Assembly (NCBI GenBank): GCA_051656645.1
Contig: JBOGCH010000039.1
Coordinates: 58,637-122,636, forward strand
Direction of reading: 5' to 3'
DNA length: 64,000 bases
Origin: JBOGCH01 sp051656645
GTDB lineage: Bacteria > Bacteroidota > Bacteroidia > Bacteroidales > Marinifilaceae
Shown here: positions 45,748-55,084 of the stretch, piece by piece
Layout: each line of letters opens with the position of its first letter
How positions within the stretch are numbered: the first letter of the stretch is position 1
Position numbers and translations under genes: made by a program
Notes under the pieces: model-generated
Told to the model about the DNA's origin: nothing
The model's input: only the letters and a program-made list of their open reading frames with translations
The model's database searches: none

Positions 45748-48700
45748 TTCTTGTTACAAATTCATGCATTGTTGCAATATCTTTATACATAGTGTGCACT
45801 GATGGCACTCGGTCAAATACCAATGTTAGTTTTCCATTCTTTTCATTCATATTACAACGCACTTTTTGACTTTGTACAAATCGTAATATACTCATAAACA
45901 AATCGCTCTGGTAAAACTTACTTTGAGGGTTAGCCACAAAATACAACACCATACGTCCGCCTTTCACTAATACGCGCTCAACACCCATACCAACGCACAA
46001 GCGGCGCATACGTACTATTTGTAATAAATCAGTAACCTGTTGTGGCACCTTTCCAAAACGGTCCTCTATTTCAAATATAAACTTTTCAAGCTCCTCTTCC
46101 CTATTGCTATTGTCCAATAGTCTGTATAAACGGATACGCTCACTTACATTTTCAATATAACTTTCCGGAATTATGGCCTCAAAGTCTGTTTCAACAATAC
46201 AATCCGTAACGTAATGCTGCTCCTCCTGAGTTGCTTCACTCATGCTAGCATACTCAGCATCCTCATCGCGCAACTCCAGTAACGCCTCTGTTAATATTTT
46301 TTGGTATGTTTCATAACCTATCTCGGTTATAAACCCGCTTTGTTCTGCTCCTAGTATATTCCCGGCTCCACGTATATCCAAATCCTGCATGGCTATATTA
46401 AATCCGCTACCCAATCCGCTAAAATCCTCAATGGCCTTTAATCTACGCTGCGCGTCGGTGTTTACACTATCCAACGGTGGCGTTAATAGATAACAAAAAG
46501 CTTTTCTATTTGAACGACCAACCCTTCCACGCAACTGATGCAAATCACTTAATCCATGATTCTGCGCCTGATTTATTATTATTGTATTAGCATTTGGAAT
46601 ATCCAAACCACTTTCTATAATCGTTGTTGCAATAAGTACATCATAGTCGCCTCGCATAAAACCATACATCACGGTTTCCAAGTCCGGACCACTCATTTGC
46701 CCATGGGCAATACAAGTTTTAACCTCCGGAACCAAACGATGCAACATCCCTTCTATATCCTTAAGTGTGTCAACTCTATTATTGATAAAAAACAACTGTC
46801 CCCCACGCGATAACTCAAACATCACCGCCTCCTTTATTATCTGCTCGTCAAATCTATGGAGCTCCGTAACAATAGGGTATCGGTTAGGCGGAGCAGTACG
46901 AATTATGGACATGTCTCGCGCTCCCATCAATGAAAACTGCAAGGTTCTTGGTATTGGCGTAGCTGTCATAGTCAACGTATCCACATTCAGTTTAAAATGC
47001 TTCAATTTTTCCTTTACTCCAACACCAAACTTTTGCTCCTCATCAATTATAAGCAATCCCAAGTCCTTAAACGCAACATCCTTACCTGTAAGCCTGTGTG
47101 TTCCAATCACTATGTCAATGCTTCCATCCTTTAATCCTTGAAGCACCTTCTTTATCTCCGCGGGCTTACGCATTCTGGATACATACTCTACACGACAAGG
47201 CATGTCCGCCAGTCGTTTCTTAAATGTATTGAAATGCTGATAGGCCAAAACAGTTGTTGGCACCAATATTGCCACCTGTTTATTATCGGCCACAGCCTTA
47301 AATGCAGCTCTAATGGCAACCTCGGTCTTTCCAAAACCTACATCCCCACACACTAACCTGTCCATTACACGCGGTAGTTCCATGTCGGCCTTTACCTCCT
47401 GGATGGCTCTCATTTGGTCCGGAGTCTCCTCATAACTAAAGGATGCCTCCATCTCCTCCTGCAAGAAACTATCATGCGAGAATGCAAAAGCCTCCTCGTT
47501 TTTACGCTTGGCATACAGTGCTATCAGCTCCTTAGCAATATCCTTAACCTTACTCTTGGTTTTTTGTTTTAACTTACTCCAAGCCTCTCCTCCCAGTTTA
47601 TTCACATTTGGGGGAGTGCCATCCTTGCCTTTGTATTTAGATATTTTGTGCAACGAATGTAATCCCACATAAAGTTCGGAATTATTCTTATACACCAATC
47701 GAATGGCTTCTTGCTGCTGTCCGTTATTATCTAATTTAACAAGACCTCCAAACCTACCAATCCCATGGTCCACGTGGACCACATAATCCCCGGGATGTAA
47801 ATTTTGAATCTCGTTAATTGAAAGGGACTCTTTCCCTTTTCGTATCTTTGAGTTTTTAAGTTTATACTTATGATAACGATCAAATATCTGATGCTCCGTA
47901 TAGAAACAAAACTTTAAACAATTATCCGCAAACCCCTCGTGCAAAGTTCCCGGTATATACGTAAATGGAATATCATATCCCTTTTCTTTTAGGATATCTC
48001 TAATACGTTCAATTTGTTTTTCGTTATTGGAGCATATAAATAGCTCATATCCGTTACTTTGTTTAGTTTGCAGCGTATCCGCAAGCAGTTCAAAATGCTT
48101 GCTCACCACCGGTTGGTTCTCACAACAAACATCTATGGGTTCTCCTCTAAAAAACGAATCGGGCCCCCACTCAAAAACGCAGCCACGCTCAATTACCTCA
48201 AATAACTTCTCGGGCGTGGTTAGAAGTTGTGCATCGCCATCCTTACGCAATGTATTAATCCTATCCCGTACATATACACCATTTTTAATCCACCATAAAG
48301 GTGCTTTTTCAAAGTATCCGGTTATAGGTGTATGCGTTTTGGCATGCTCTTGTCTGCTTATATCGGGGACAATGGTTATTTTAGAGGCATGGTCACCTGT
48401 TAATTGCGTCTCCAAGTCAAAATAACGCATAGACTCTATTTCATCGCCAAAAAAATCCAAACGTATCGGATTTTCCTCTGCATAAGAGTAAATATCAATA
48501 ATACTTCCGCGCACGGAGAACTGACCGGGCTCATAAACAAAGTCCGAACGTTGAAACTCATACATTGCCAAACGTTTCTCTATGGCCGACATTTTTACCA
48601 CATCTGCCGGACGCAACGTATAAGCCATTTCATTCAGCGTTTTCTCGCTCACCACCATCTCGGCCAAAGCGGCAGGATAAGTTACCAGCATGCGTAATTC

Positions 48701-49036
48701 GCCCTTAGCTAAACGTGTCAAACACTCCGTGCGGATAAGAATACTTTCGTTATCGGTTTCATCCGGACTAATTTTACGCTTAAAGGACGAGGGTAAAAAT
48801 CCCAACTCCTCATCACGTGCAAAACTTAAAAGATCATTATAGAAATAAGCTGCCTCATCCCTATCATTTAGCACCGCTACTTGTAAAGGTACATCATTTT
48901 GATTAAGTGCTTCCATAAGTATGGAATTCACTGATCCTGCATTATTAACAAGACGATACTTTTGTCCTGTAGCGCTTTTCTCCTTCAGTTCTCGAGCTAC
49001 ACTGCTCGCCATATATTTATTAAGAATCTCTTTCAC
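45728..49036 (-). CDS. mfd: Transcription-repair coupling factor Mfd
   Basis: 1102 residues. Mfd removes RNA polymerase stalled at DNA lesions and recruits UvrA. Domains in order: UvrB-like module (about 1-330), the RNA-polymerase-interacting CarD-like domain near 410-490 (GDYVVHVDHGIGRFGG), helicase domains with Walker A GDVGFGKTE near 565, DEEQ near 660 and LRGRVGRSNRKAFCYLL near 835, and the C-terminal TRCF domain (about 930-1040). The start is preceded at 49066-49059 by a -7 box (TAACTTTG). First gene of mfd-coaX. Confidence 0.97.
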   Translation of the reverse strand: MKEILNKYMASSVARELKEKSATGQKYRLVNNAGSVNSILMEALNQNDVPLQVAVLNDRDEAAYFYNDLLSFARDEELGFLPSSFKRKISPDETDNESILIRTECLTRLAKGELRMLVTYPAALAEMVVSEKTLNEMAYTLRPADVVKMSAIEKRLAMYEFQRSDFVYEPGQFSVRGSIIDIYSYAEENPIRLDFFGDEIESMRYFDLETQLTGDHASKITIVPDISRQEHAKTHTPITGYFEKAPLWWIKNGVYVRDRINTLRKDGDAQLLTTPEKLFEVIERGCVFEWGPDSFFRGEPIDVCCENQPVVSKHFELLADTLQTKQSNGYELFICSNNEKQIERIRDILKEKGYDIPFTYIPGTLHEGFADNCLKFCFYTEHQIFDRYHKYKLKNSKIRKGKESLSINEIQNLHPGDYVVHVDHGIGRFGGLVKLDNNGQQQEAIRLVYKNNSELYVGLHSLHKISKYKGKDGTPPNVNKLGGEAWSKLKQKTKSKVKDIAKELIALYAKRKNEEAFAFSHDSFLQEEMEASFSYEETPDQMRAIQEVKADMELPRVMDRLVCGDVGFGKTEVAIRAAFKAVADNKQVAILVPTTVLAYQHFNTFKKRLADMPCRVEYVSRMRKPAEIKKVLQGLKDGSIDIVIGTHRLTGKDVAFKDLGLLIIDEEQKFGVGVKEKLKHFKLNVDTLTMTATPIPRTLQFSLMGARDMSIIRTAPPNRYPIVTELHRFDEQIIKEAVMFELSRGGQLFFINNRVDTLKDIEGMLHRLVPEVKTCIAHGQMSGPDLETVMYGFMRGDYDVLIATTIIESGLDIPNANTIIINQAQNHGLSDLHQLRGRVGRSNRKAFCYLLTPPLDSVNTDAQRRLKAIEDFSGLGSGFNIAMQDLDIRGAGNILGAEQSGFITEIGYETYQKILTEALLELRDEDAEYASMSEATQEEQHYVTDCIVETDFEAIIPESYIENVSERIRLYRLLDNSNREEELEKFIFEIEDRFGKVPQQVTDLLQIVRMRRLCVGMGVERVLVKGGRMVLYFVANPQSKFYQSDLFMSILRFVQSQKVRCNMNEKNGKLTLVFDRVPSVHTMYKDIATMHEFVTRNDESGN

Positions 49037-49058
49037 TTTTTTGCGATTTACTCATTCA

Positions 49059-49066
49059 CAAAGTTA
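49059..49066 (-). promoter_or_regulatory. Candidate mfd -7 promoter element
   Basis: TAACTTTG on the minus strand, 23-30 nt upstream of the mfd start, matches TAnnTTTG. The expected -33 region shows no TTTG. Confidence 0.45.
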
Positions 49067-49282
49067 AAACTTTTATCTATTCGGATATACGTAAATAATG
49101 AAATTATAGCTACACACTAAATGTAACATACAAAATGGGTAATTATTCCCTTTCAAATCCTCCCAAAAACCAATTACACTACTTTCCATAATAACTGCTC
49201 TTTGCGTATACCTTCACATCATTTTTATGTTATCCACATACTTACTTGTCTTTCAAAACTGCTTGGATCTCAATGTATCCCC

Positions 49283-49403
49283 CTCTAGGGTTTCTACTAG
49301 GTATCTACTAGGTTACGACTAGGTTTCGACTAGTATGGCACCCCAATAGTAGTCGAAACCTAGTCGAAACCTTGCCGTAACCTAGTAGATACCCTAGAGC
49401 GGA
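49283..49403. repeat. Element E4: eleven 11-nt units in an inverted arrangement
   Basis: Exactly eleven consecutive 11-nt units (121 nt): five on the left, one central unit GCACCCCAATA (49338-49348) and five on the right that complement the left ones. Left units start at 49283, 49294, 49305, 49316 and 49327, for example CTACTAGGTTA and CGACTAGGTTT. Right units start at 49349, 49360, 49371, 49382 and 49393, for example CTAGTCGAAAC. Paired units differ by a few substitutions but there is no insertion or deletion across the array. Confidence 0.92.
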
Positions 49404-49466
49404 GTAAGGCACATTGACGGCATATTTGAGGTTACATTTTTTTTAAATGTCACATTATAAGCTTAA

Positions 49467-49498
49467 TTTTCAAAGTTCGGGAATTATCACTATCTTTG
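49467..49498 (+). promoter_or_regulatory. era promoter, Bacteroidota type
   Basis: TATCTTTG at 49491-49498 matches the -7 consensus, with TTTT at 49467-49470 (three of four to TTTG) 20 nt upstream. Initiation near 49505 leaves a short leader before the era start. Confidence 0.65.
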
Positions 49499-49523
49499 TG
49501 CGGAATAAACTTTAGTAATAAGA

Positions 49524-50405
49524 ATGAGCCACAAAGCAGGATTTGTAAATATTGTGGGTAACCCTAACGTTGGGAAATCCACTTTAATGAATAGATTGGT
49601 GGGAGAGAAAATTTCAATCATCACCTCTAAATCGCAAACAACACGTCACCGCATTAAGGGAATTGTGAATGCAGATGATTATCAGATTGTATTCTCAGAT
49701 ACCCCGGGAGTGGTGCGTCCCACTTACCGCATGCAAGAGTGTATGCTTGATTTCTCAAAATCGGCATTAACAGATGCCGACATAGTTCTTTATGTAACAG
49801 ACGTTGTTGAAACGCCAGAGAAGAACATGGATTTCATTGAGAAAGTAGCTAAAACCAAGGCTCCAATTCTTCTTGTCATTAACAAAATAGATATTTCTGA
49901 CCAAGCAAAGTTAGAAGAGCTGTTTGACAAGTGGAAACAATTATTGCCACAAGCGGAAATTTTCCCAATGTCGGCAACGGAGAATTTTAATGTTGAAAAT
50001 CTTCAAAATCGTATCGTAGCACTTCTCCCTGAGGGCGAACCTTTCTTTTCCAAAGATGAAATGACCGACATGCCGGCCCGCTTCTTTGTAAATGAAACTA
50101 TTCGCGAAAAAATTCTCATGCACTACGACAAAGAAATTCCATACTCGGTCGAGGTAGAGGTTGAGGAATTCAAGGAAGATGAGCAACGCATAAACATCTC
50201 AGCGGTAATTTACGTTGAGCGCAACTCTCAAAAAGGTATCATCATTGGTCGTCAAGGCGAAGCCATTAAAAAGGTTGGTAGTCTTGCTCGAGTTGACTTG
50301 GAAGCCTTTTTTGGGAAAAAGATTTACCTTAATCTCTATGTAAAAGTATTGAAAGAGTGGAGAAGTAAGGAGAATAGTTTAAAATATTTTGGATACGTAC
50401 AATAA
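49524..50405 (+). CDS. era: GTPase Era
   Basis: 293 residues, normal length. Ribosome-associated GTPase needed for 16S rRNA maturation. G motifs: GNPNVGKST (residues 12-20), DTPG near 59 and NKID near 120. A C-terminal KH domain shows IIIGRQGEAIKKVG near 238. der follows 7 nt later, so the two GTPase genes form an operon from the promoter at 49467. Confidence 0.97.
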   Translation: MSHKAGFVNIVGNPNVGKSTLMNRLVGEKISIITSKSQTTRHRIKGIVNADDYQIVFSDTPGVVRPTYRMQECMLDFSKSALTDADIVLYVTDVVETPEKNMDFIEKVAKTKAPILLVINKIDISDQAKLEELFDKWKQLLPQAEIFPMSATENFNVENLQNRIVALLPEGEPFFSKDEMTDMPARFFVNETIREKILMHYDKEIPYSVEVEVEEFKEDEQRINISAVIYVERNSQKGIIIGRQGEAIKKVGSLARVDLEAFFGKKIYLNLYVKVLKEWRSKENSLKYFGYVQ

Positions 50406-50412
50406 AAGAAAA

Positions 50413-51720
50413 ATGAGTAATATAGTTGCTATTGTAGGACGTCCCAATGTAGGGAAATCAACGCTTTTCAACAGGCTTATTGGTAAACGCCAAGCTATTG
50501 TTAATGAGGAAAGTGGTGTTACACGTGACCGTAACTACGGGAAGTCCGAGTGGAATGGAAAAGAATTTTCGGTAATTGATACCGGAGGATATGTGTCAAA
50601 AAGCGACGATATCTTTGAAGATGAGATTAACAAACAGGTTTTACTTGCTATGGACGAAGCTGATGTTATCCTTTTTGTTGTAGACGCAGAATTGGGTATC
50701 ACGGATTTGGACCAGAATTTCGCAAAACTATTGCGTAACGTTAAGAAACCTATTTATCTTATCGCTAACAAAGTTGATACACACGATAAAATTTACGAAG
50801 CGCAAGAGTTCTACGGACTAGGTATTGACAGTGATTTATACTGTATCTCGTCGGCTAATGGTTTTGGAACAGGTGAGTTGTTGGATGTGATTGTATCAAA
50901 CTTTACAGCTGACACAGTTGAAGATCAAAGCGAATTGCCACGCATTACAATTGTAGGACGTCCTAATGTTGGAAAATCGTCTACAATCAATGCACTTATT
51001 GGCAAAGAGCGTAATATTGTTACTGATGTTGCCGGAACAACTCGCGACGCATTGCATACACACTATAACCGTTTTGGTTATGACTTCTTCCTAGTTGACA
51101 CTGCAGGTTTACGTAAAAAAGCCAAGGTAAACGAGGATGTGGAGTTTTACTCTGTGATGCGCTCTGTAAGAGCTATTGAGGAGAGTGACGTATGTATGTT
51201 GCTAATTGACGCTACGCGCGGAATGGAGGCTCAGGATTTGAATATCTTCCATTTAATTGAGCGTAACAGCAAAGGTGTTGTAATTGTTGTAAACAAATGG
51301 GACCTTGTAGAAAAGGATGGAAAAACCATGCTTAACTACGAAAAGGAACTACGTGAAAAGATTGCACCATTTAAAGATGTTGAAATTATTTTTGCTTCTG
51401 CACTTACAAAACAACGTCTGTTAAAGGCTCTTGAAGCAGCTATTCGCGCTTTTGAAAACCGTAGCCGTAAAGTGAAAACTTCCGAACTTAACCGTGTAAT
51501 GCTTGAGGCTATTGAAGCTTATCCGCCACCGGCAATGAAAGGTAAGTTTGTTAAAATTAAATACATTGCACAGTTACCTACACACACTCCTGTTTTTGCA
51601 TTCTATTGCAACCTTCCGCAGTATGTGAAAGATCCATATAAACGCTATCTTGAGAATAAGATTCGCGAACATTGGAACTTTACCGGAGTACCTGTTCAAA
51701 TATTTATGAGAAAGAAATAA
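50413..51720 (+). CDS. der: Ribosome-assembly GTPase Der (EngA)
   Basis: 435 residues from the ATG at 50413 (MSNIVAIVGRPNVGKST); an upstream in-frame ATG at 50389 would overlap era and add eight unconserved residues. Two tandem GTPase domains are present, with Walker A GRPNVGKST near residue 9 and GRPNVGKSS near 182, NKVD and NKWD motifs, and a C-terminal KH-like domain. Der acts in 50S subunit assembly. A perfect inverted repeat ends the transcript. Confidence 0.97.
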   Translation: MSNIVAIVGRPNVGKSTLFNRLIGKRQAIVNEESGVTRDRNYGKSEWNGKEFSVIDTGGYVSKSDDIFEDEINKQVLLAMDEADVILFVVDAELGITDLDQNFAKLLRNVKKPIYLIANKVDTHDKIYEAQEFYGLGIDSDLYCISSANGFGTGELLDVIVSNFTADTVEDQSELPRITIVGRPNVGKSSTINALIGKERNIVTDVAGTTRDALHTHYNRFGYDFFLVDTAGLRKKAKVNEDVEFYSVMRSVRAIEESDVCMLLIDATRGMEAQDLNIFHLIERNSKGVVIVVNKWDLVEKDGKTMLNYEKELREKIAPFKDVEIIFASALTKQRLLKALEAAIRAFENRSRKVKTSELNRVMLEAIEAYPPPAMKGKFVKIKYIAQLPTHTPVFAFYCNLPQYVKDPYKRYLENKIREHWNFTGVPVQIFMRKK

Positions 51721-51775
51721 ACATCATAATACAACAAAAGCACCGCTTCGCGGTGCTTTTGTTGTATTATGATGT
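51721..51775. terminator. Bidirectional terminator, perfect 26-bp arms
   Basis: Arms 51721-51746 and 51750-51775 are perfect complements around a 3-nt loop, with a GC core GCACCGC/GCGGTGC. It starts directly after the der stop and ends 32 bp before the convergent symporter stop, so it can end both transcripts. Its arms have no 11-nt units. Confidence 0.88.
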
Positions 51776-51807
51776 TACTATTTAGGTAATACTCAATACA
51801 ACCTACA

Positions 51808-53304
51808 TTATAAAATCTCCGACTTACTAATGGCTGTTTTGGGATTAAACCAAAGGTTCCTTACAAGCACATACACGTATGCAATAGCTAGGGATGTCCC
51901 AAAACCGATGGCTCCATACAAAAGGAAAGATATTGCGGTAAATTTACTCACCGCTACCACTACAATAAAGGATATTACAAAAGCTAAAATTGCTCCCTTG
52001 CTGTCTACACTTTTCATGAATATACCAATAAAGAACAGGGCACCTAAACCACTTGTAAGCATTCCGAGAATTATATTGAAATAGTCCACTAACGATTTTA
52101 TATTCCAAGTTGCCATTACCAGAGCCAACGCCACACCTATGCATCCCGCAGCTGCAGATATGATACGCGCATTGTGTAATTGTCTGCGCGATGACGATGC
52201 CGGATTTATATGCAATAATATATCCTCGGTAAATGAATTGGATATAGAGTTTATACTTGATGAAACCGTTGACATTGTTGCTGCTAACAGTGCTGCCATT
52301 ACCACTCCGGCCAATCCTTGCGGTAACTGGTGCGTAATGAAATAAGGGAACAGCGTATCTGCCGACGCTAAATGGGCAGGCATAAGCTGAGCATTTGTAC
52401 TGTAAAATGTGTACAAACCTGTACCCACCACATAAAACAATATTGAAAACGTTACTGAGAATATTCCATTAAGAATGATACTTCGTTTTGTCTTTGCTAA
52501 TGAAGAGGTAGTCATGTAGCGTTGAATAACAGTCTGATCGGATGTCAGAGAGATTAAATTATTGGCACATCCCCCCAACAGTATTACTATAAATGAGGCC
52601 TTAGTAAAATCCCAATCCCAATCGACCATCTGGAATTTATGATGCAACTTACCAAGCTCCAAATATCCTTCCAAACCACCTTGGGTATTTGTAATTAAAT
52701 AAATCGCAGCCAGGAAAATCCCGGATATGAGTATTATGCCTTGTATTACATCCCCCCAAATAACTGCTTTTATGCCTCCTAGTGTGGCATAAAACAAAGT
52801 TACCAGTCCTATTATAAGTATTATTACATTTATATCTATCTCTGCCACTGCAGACAGTGCCAAAGCAGGCACATAAAGAACTAAAGCCACACGCGCTAGC
52901 ATAAAAATTATGAAAAGCATTGAAGCAATGAACCGCACTTTATAGTTAAACCTAGTTTCTAAATACTGATAGGCAGAACCACTCTGTAAGGAGCGAAAAA
53001 AAGGCAAATAATAACGTATAACAGGTATAGAGACAAGTACAATGGTTGCCAACATTGGAAAATAGGTCCAGTTTGTAGCATACGCTTTTGCAGGTATTGA
53101 TATGTAAGTTATTGAACTTACTAAGGTGGCATAGATGCTTAATCCCGCTGCCCACCAGGGAATATTTCCATTTGCCTTAAAGTAGGCTGAAGTACTCTTA
53201 TCCTTTCGTGAAAACCGATATCCAAGACCAAGCATTGCTCCTAGATACAGAAATAATATAATCCAATTTAGTTGTCCAAACATTTTAGTTGCATTAAAAA
53301 CCAT
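51808..53304 (-). CDS. Sodium:solute symporter (SSS family)
   Basis: 498 residues with about 13 hydrophobic segments. WWAAGLSIYATLVSSITYISIPAKAY near residue 50 and the segment GGIKAVIWGDVIQGIILISG are typical of sodium/solute symporters, as is AALLAATMSTVSSSINSISN near 340. It likely carries a sugar, sialic acid or another small solute with Na+. It overlaps the upstream YfcC-type transporter gene by 11 nt, so both are co-translated. Substrate unknown. Confidence 0.9.
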   Translation of the reverse strand: MVFNATKMFGQLNWIILFLYLGAMLGLGYRFSRKDKSTSAYFKANGNIPWWAAGLSIYATLVSSITYISIPAKAYATNWTYFPMLATIVLVSIPVIRYYLPFFRSLQSGSAYQYLETRFNYKVRFIASMLFIIFMLARVALVLYVPALALSAVAEIDINVIILIIGLVTLFYATLGGIKAVIWGDVIQGIILISGIFLAAIYLITNTQGGLEGYLELGKLHHKFQMVDWDWDFTKASFIVILLGGCANNLISLTSDQTVIQRYMTTSSLAKTKRSIILNGIFSVTFSILFYVVGTGLYTFYSTNAQLMPAHLASADTLFPYFITHQLPQGLAGVVMAALLAATMSTVSSSINSISNSFTEDILLHINPASSSRRQLHNARIISAAAGCIGVALALVMATWNIKSLVDYFNIILGMLTSGLGALFFIGIFMKSVDSKGAILAFVISFIVVVAVSKFTAISFLLYGAIGFGTSLAIAYVYVLVRNLWFNPKTAISKSEIL

Positions 53305-54889
53305 TTAGCTGAATGGTCACTGTAGGAATTAATAAAACAAAGCCCAATATTACAAAAAACAGAATTGCTTTCCAAAACCATTTTACCCATATTTCATACG
53401 GAATACGGGCAATACCTAATGCACCCATCAATACGCCACTACTTGGAGTAATCATGTTAGTTATGCCATCGCCCAGTTGGAATGCCATTACCGTAGCTTG
53501 ACGGGATATTCCTATAACATCTGAGAAAGGTGCCATAATTGGCATGGTTAAAGCAGCTTTTGCCGACCCGGAGGGAATAATTACATTTATAACCGTTTGT
53601 ATTAAATACATTACCCCAATGGCAATAATGTTACCGGTATTAGCCATTAATTGTGCTAATCCATGAAGTATTGTGTCTATTATACGTCCGTCTTGCAACA
53701 CTTGAATTATACCTCCTGCCAAAGCCACTACTAAAGCTGCAGAGAGCATATCCTTTGCACCGGTAAGGAAAGCCGCTATAATTGTATTATTGTCATAGCC
53801 CATGGTGTAGCCTGCCACAAGCCCCATGGCCAGAAATAAAGCACCAATCTCCGGAATATACCATCCATAGCCCATAACACCAACTATAAGAAAAAGGATA
53901 GTAAAAAGTAGAATTACTAATACAAACAGTTGGTCCGATTTCCGAACAGTTATCCATCCTAAAAGCATGTATAGTGCTGTTAATATTGGAATAATGGAAA
54001 GATGAAAACTGCTTTGTCCTATAGAAATTGAAGATACTGGATAATAAAATGAGAAAACAGTAAGTACTAATCCAATCCCAATATAAACACTCATGGCAGC
54101 GCGTGTCATTCCATCGTACTCCACCACTTCGACTGCTGCGCACTCTGAGCGCCAATGCTCGTCAATTTTATAGGTTAATGATTGGGTGGGATTCACTTTT
54201 ACGCGCGATGCATAGTACAATAAGCCTGCAATTAATATTCCCGTAAAAGTAATCCAACAAAATATTCTGTATTCAATTCCTGAAAAAAGAGGAATATTGG
54301 CAAGTCCCTGTGCTATACCAATAGTGAATGGATTAAGCATAGCGGCAGAAAATCCCACATGAGCGGCAACATATACCATAGTGATCCCCGTTAGTGAGTC
54401 ATATCCCATAGACACGGCAAGTGGAACTATAAGCACTACAAATGCCAAAGTCTCCTCGCTCATCCCAAATACCGCACCAAACAAACTGAACAACACAACT
54501 ACGGAGGCTATGATTAAGTTATTTACCCCTATGCGTTGCATAAAACGATATTTATTAAGCTGCTTGGACTGATTTAGAAAAGAGATTATACCATTGTTTA
54601 TGGCTTTACTCTCGTTCATTACTTGAAAAGCACCACCAATTATTAAGAGAAAAGCTATAATCCCGGCTTGTTTCTCAAAGCCATATATAAAAGAGGTGAA
54701 TATTTGCCATGAATGGGGTACAGGCTCTACCTCATGGTAAGAGTCTTGAACAATTACCGTTCGTGCTGACTCTCCCACTTGTATAGTTTCACGTTGAAAT
54801 TCTCCTGCGGGAATAATCCAGGATAACATAGCACAAACCAATATAATAAAGCATATTATAGTATAGGTGTGAGGTAATTTTTTAAACAT
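53294..54889 (-). CDS. YfcC-family transporter
   Basis: 531 residues with about 12 membrane segments. The N-terminus (TIICFIILVCAMLSWIIPAGEFQRE), the hairpin GGAFQVMNESKAINNGI and the late motif TVINVIIPSGSAKAALTMPIMAPFSDVIG match the YfcC/COG1288 group of predicted carboxylate or amino-acid carriers. It is the first gene of a two-transporter unit divergent from ddh. No promoter consensus is obvious. Substrate unknown. Confidence 0.88.
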   Translation of the reverse strand: MFKKLPHTYTIICFIILVCAMLSWIIPAGEFQRETIQVGESARTVIVQDSYHEVEPVPHSWQIFTSFIYGFEKQAGIIAFLLIIGGAFQVMNESKAINNGIISFLNQSKQLNKYRFMQRIGVNNLIIASVVVLFSLFGAVFGMSEETLAFVVLIVPLAVSMGYDSLTGITMVYVAAHVGFSAAMLNPFTIGIAQGLANIPLFSGIEYRIFCWITFTGILIAGLLYYASRVKVNPTQSLTYKIDEHWRSECAAVEVVEYDGMTRAAMSVYIGIGLVLTVFSFYYPVSSISIGQSSFHLSIIPILTALYMLLGWITVRKSDQLFVLVILLFTILFLIVGVMGYGWYIPEIGALFLAMGLVAGYTMGYDNNTIIAAFLTGAKDMLSAALVVALAGGIIQVLQDGRIIDTILHGLAQLMANTGNIIAIGVMYLIQTVINVIIPSGSAKAALTMPIMAPFSDVIGISRQATVMAFQLGDGITNMITPSSGVLMGALGIARIPYEIWVKWFWKAILFFVILGFVLLIPTVTIQLNGF

Positions 54890-55006
54890 AGACGCCGATT
54901 TAAATTAGTGCGTGCAAGTTAATAAATTTATCTTAGCTTACATAATAGAACTTTATGTTTAATATTTAACATCGTCGTGTAAAAATAATTGTTTTTACAT
55001 TTTCTA

Positions 55007-55036
55007 TTTCCGCTCCTAAAAGTTTTTTTAAATTTG
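55007..55036 (+). promoter_or_regulatory. ddh promoter
   Basis: TAAATTTG at 55029-55036 matches the -7 consensus. The upstream element TTTC (55007-55010) is one base off TTTG with 18-nt spacing. Initiation near 55043 is about 42 nt before ddh. Confidence 0.55.
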
Positions 55037-55084
55037 TAGGCATATTATTAAACGCTATAATTTAACTGTAAATCATAAAAGGAT

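Larger units (their letters stand above)
49037..49523. other. Divergent intergenic region between mfd and era
   Basis: 487 bp without a gene. It holds an mfd -7 box (49059-49066), a single DnaA-box-like TTATCCACA (49230-49238), the 11-nt palindrome E4 (49283-49403) and the era promoter (49467-49498). Confidence 0.8.

Noticed and set aside
49230..49238. DnaA-box-like TTATCCACA near E4
   Set aside because: One 9-mer is expected about once by chance in a window this size on both strands, and there is no cluster, dnaA/dnaN gene or other origin feature.
49283..49403. Reading E4 and the other arrays as a CRISPR
   Set aside because: Units are 11 nt with no spacers, arms are inverted, and no cas genes are present.
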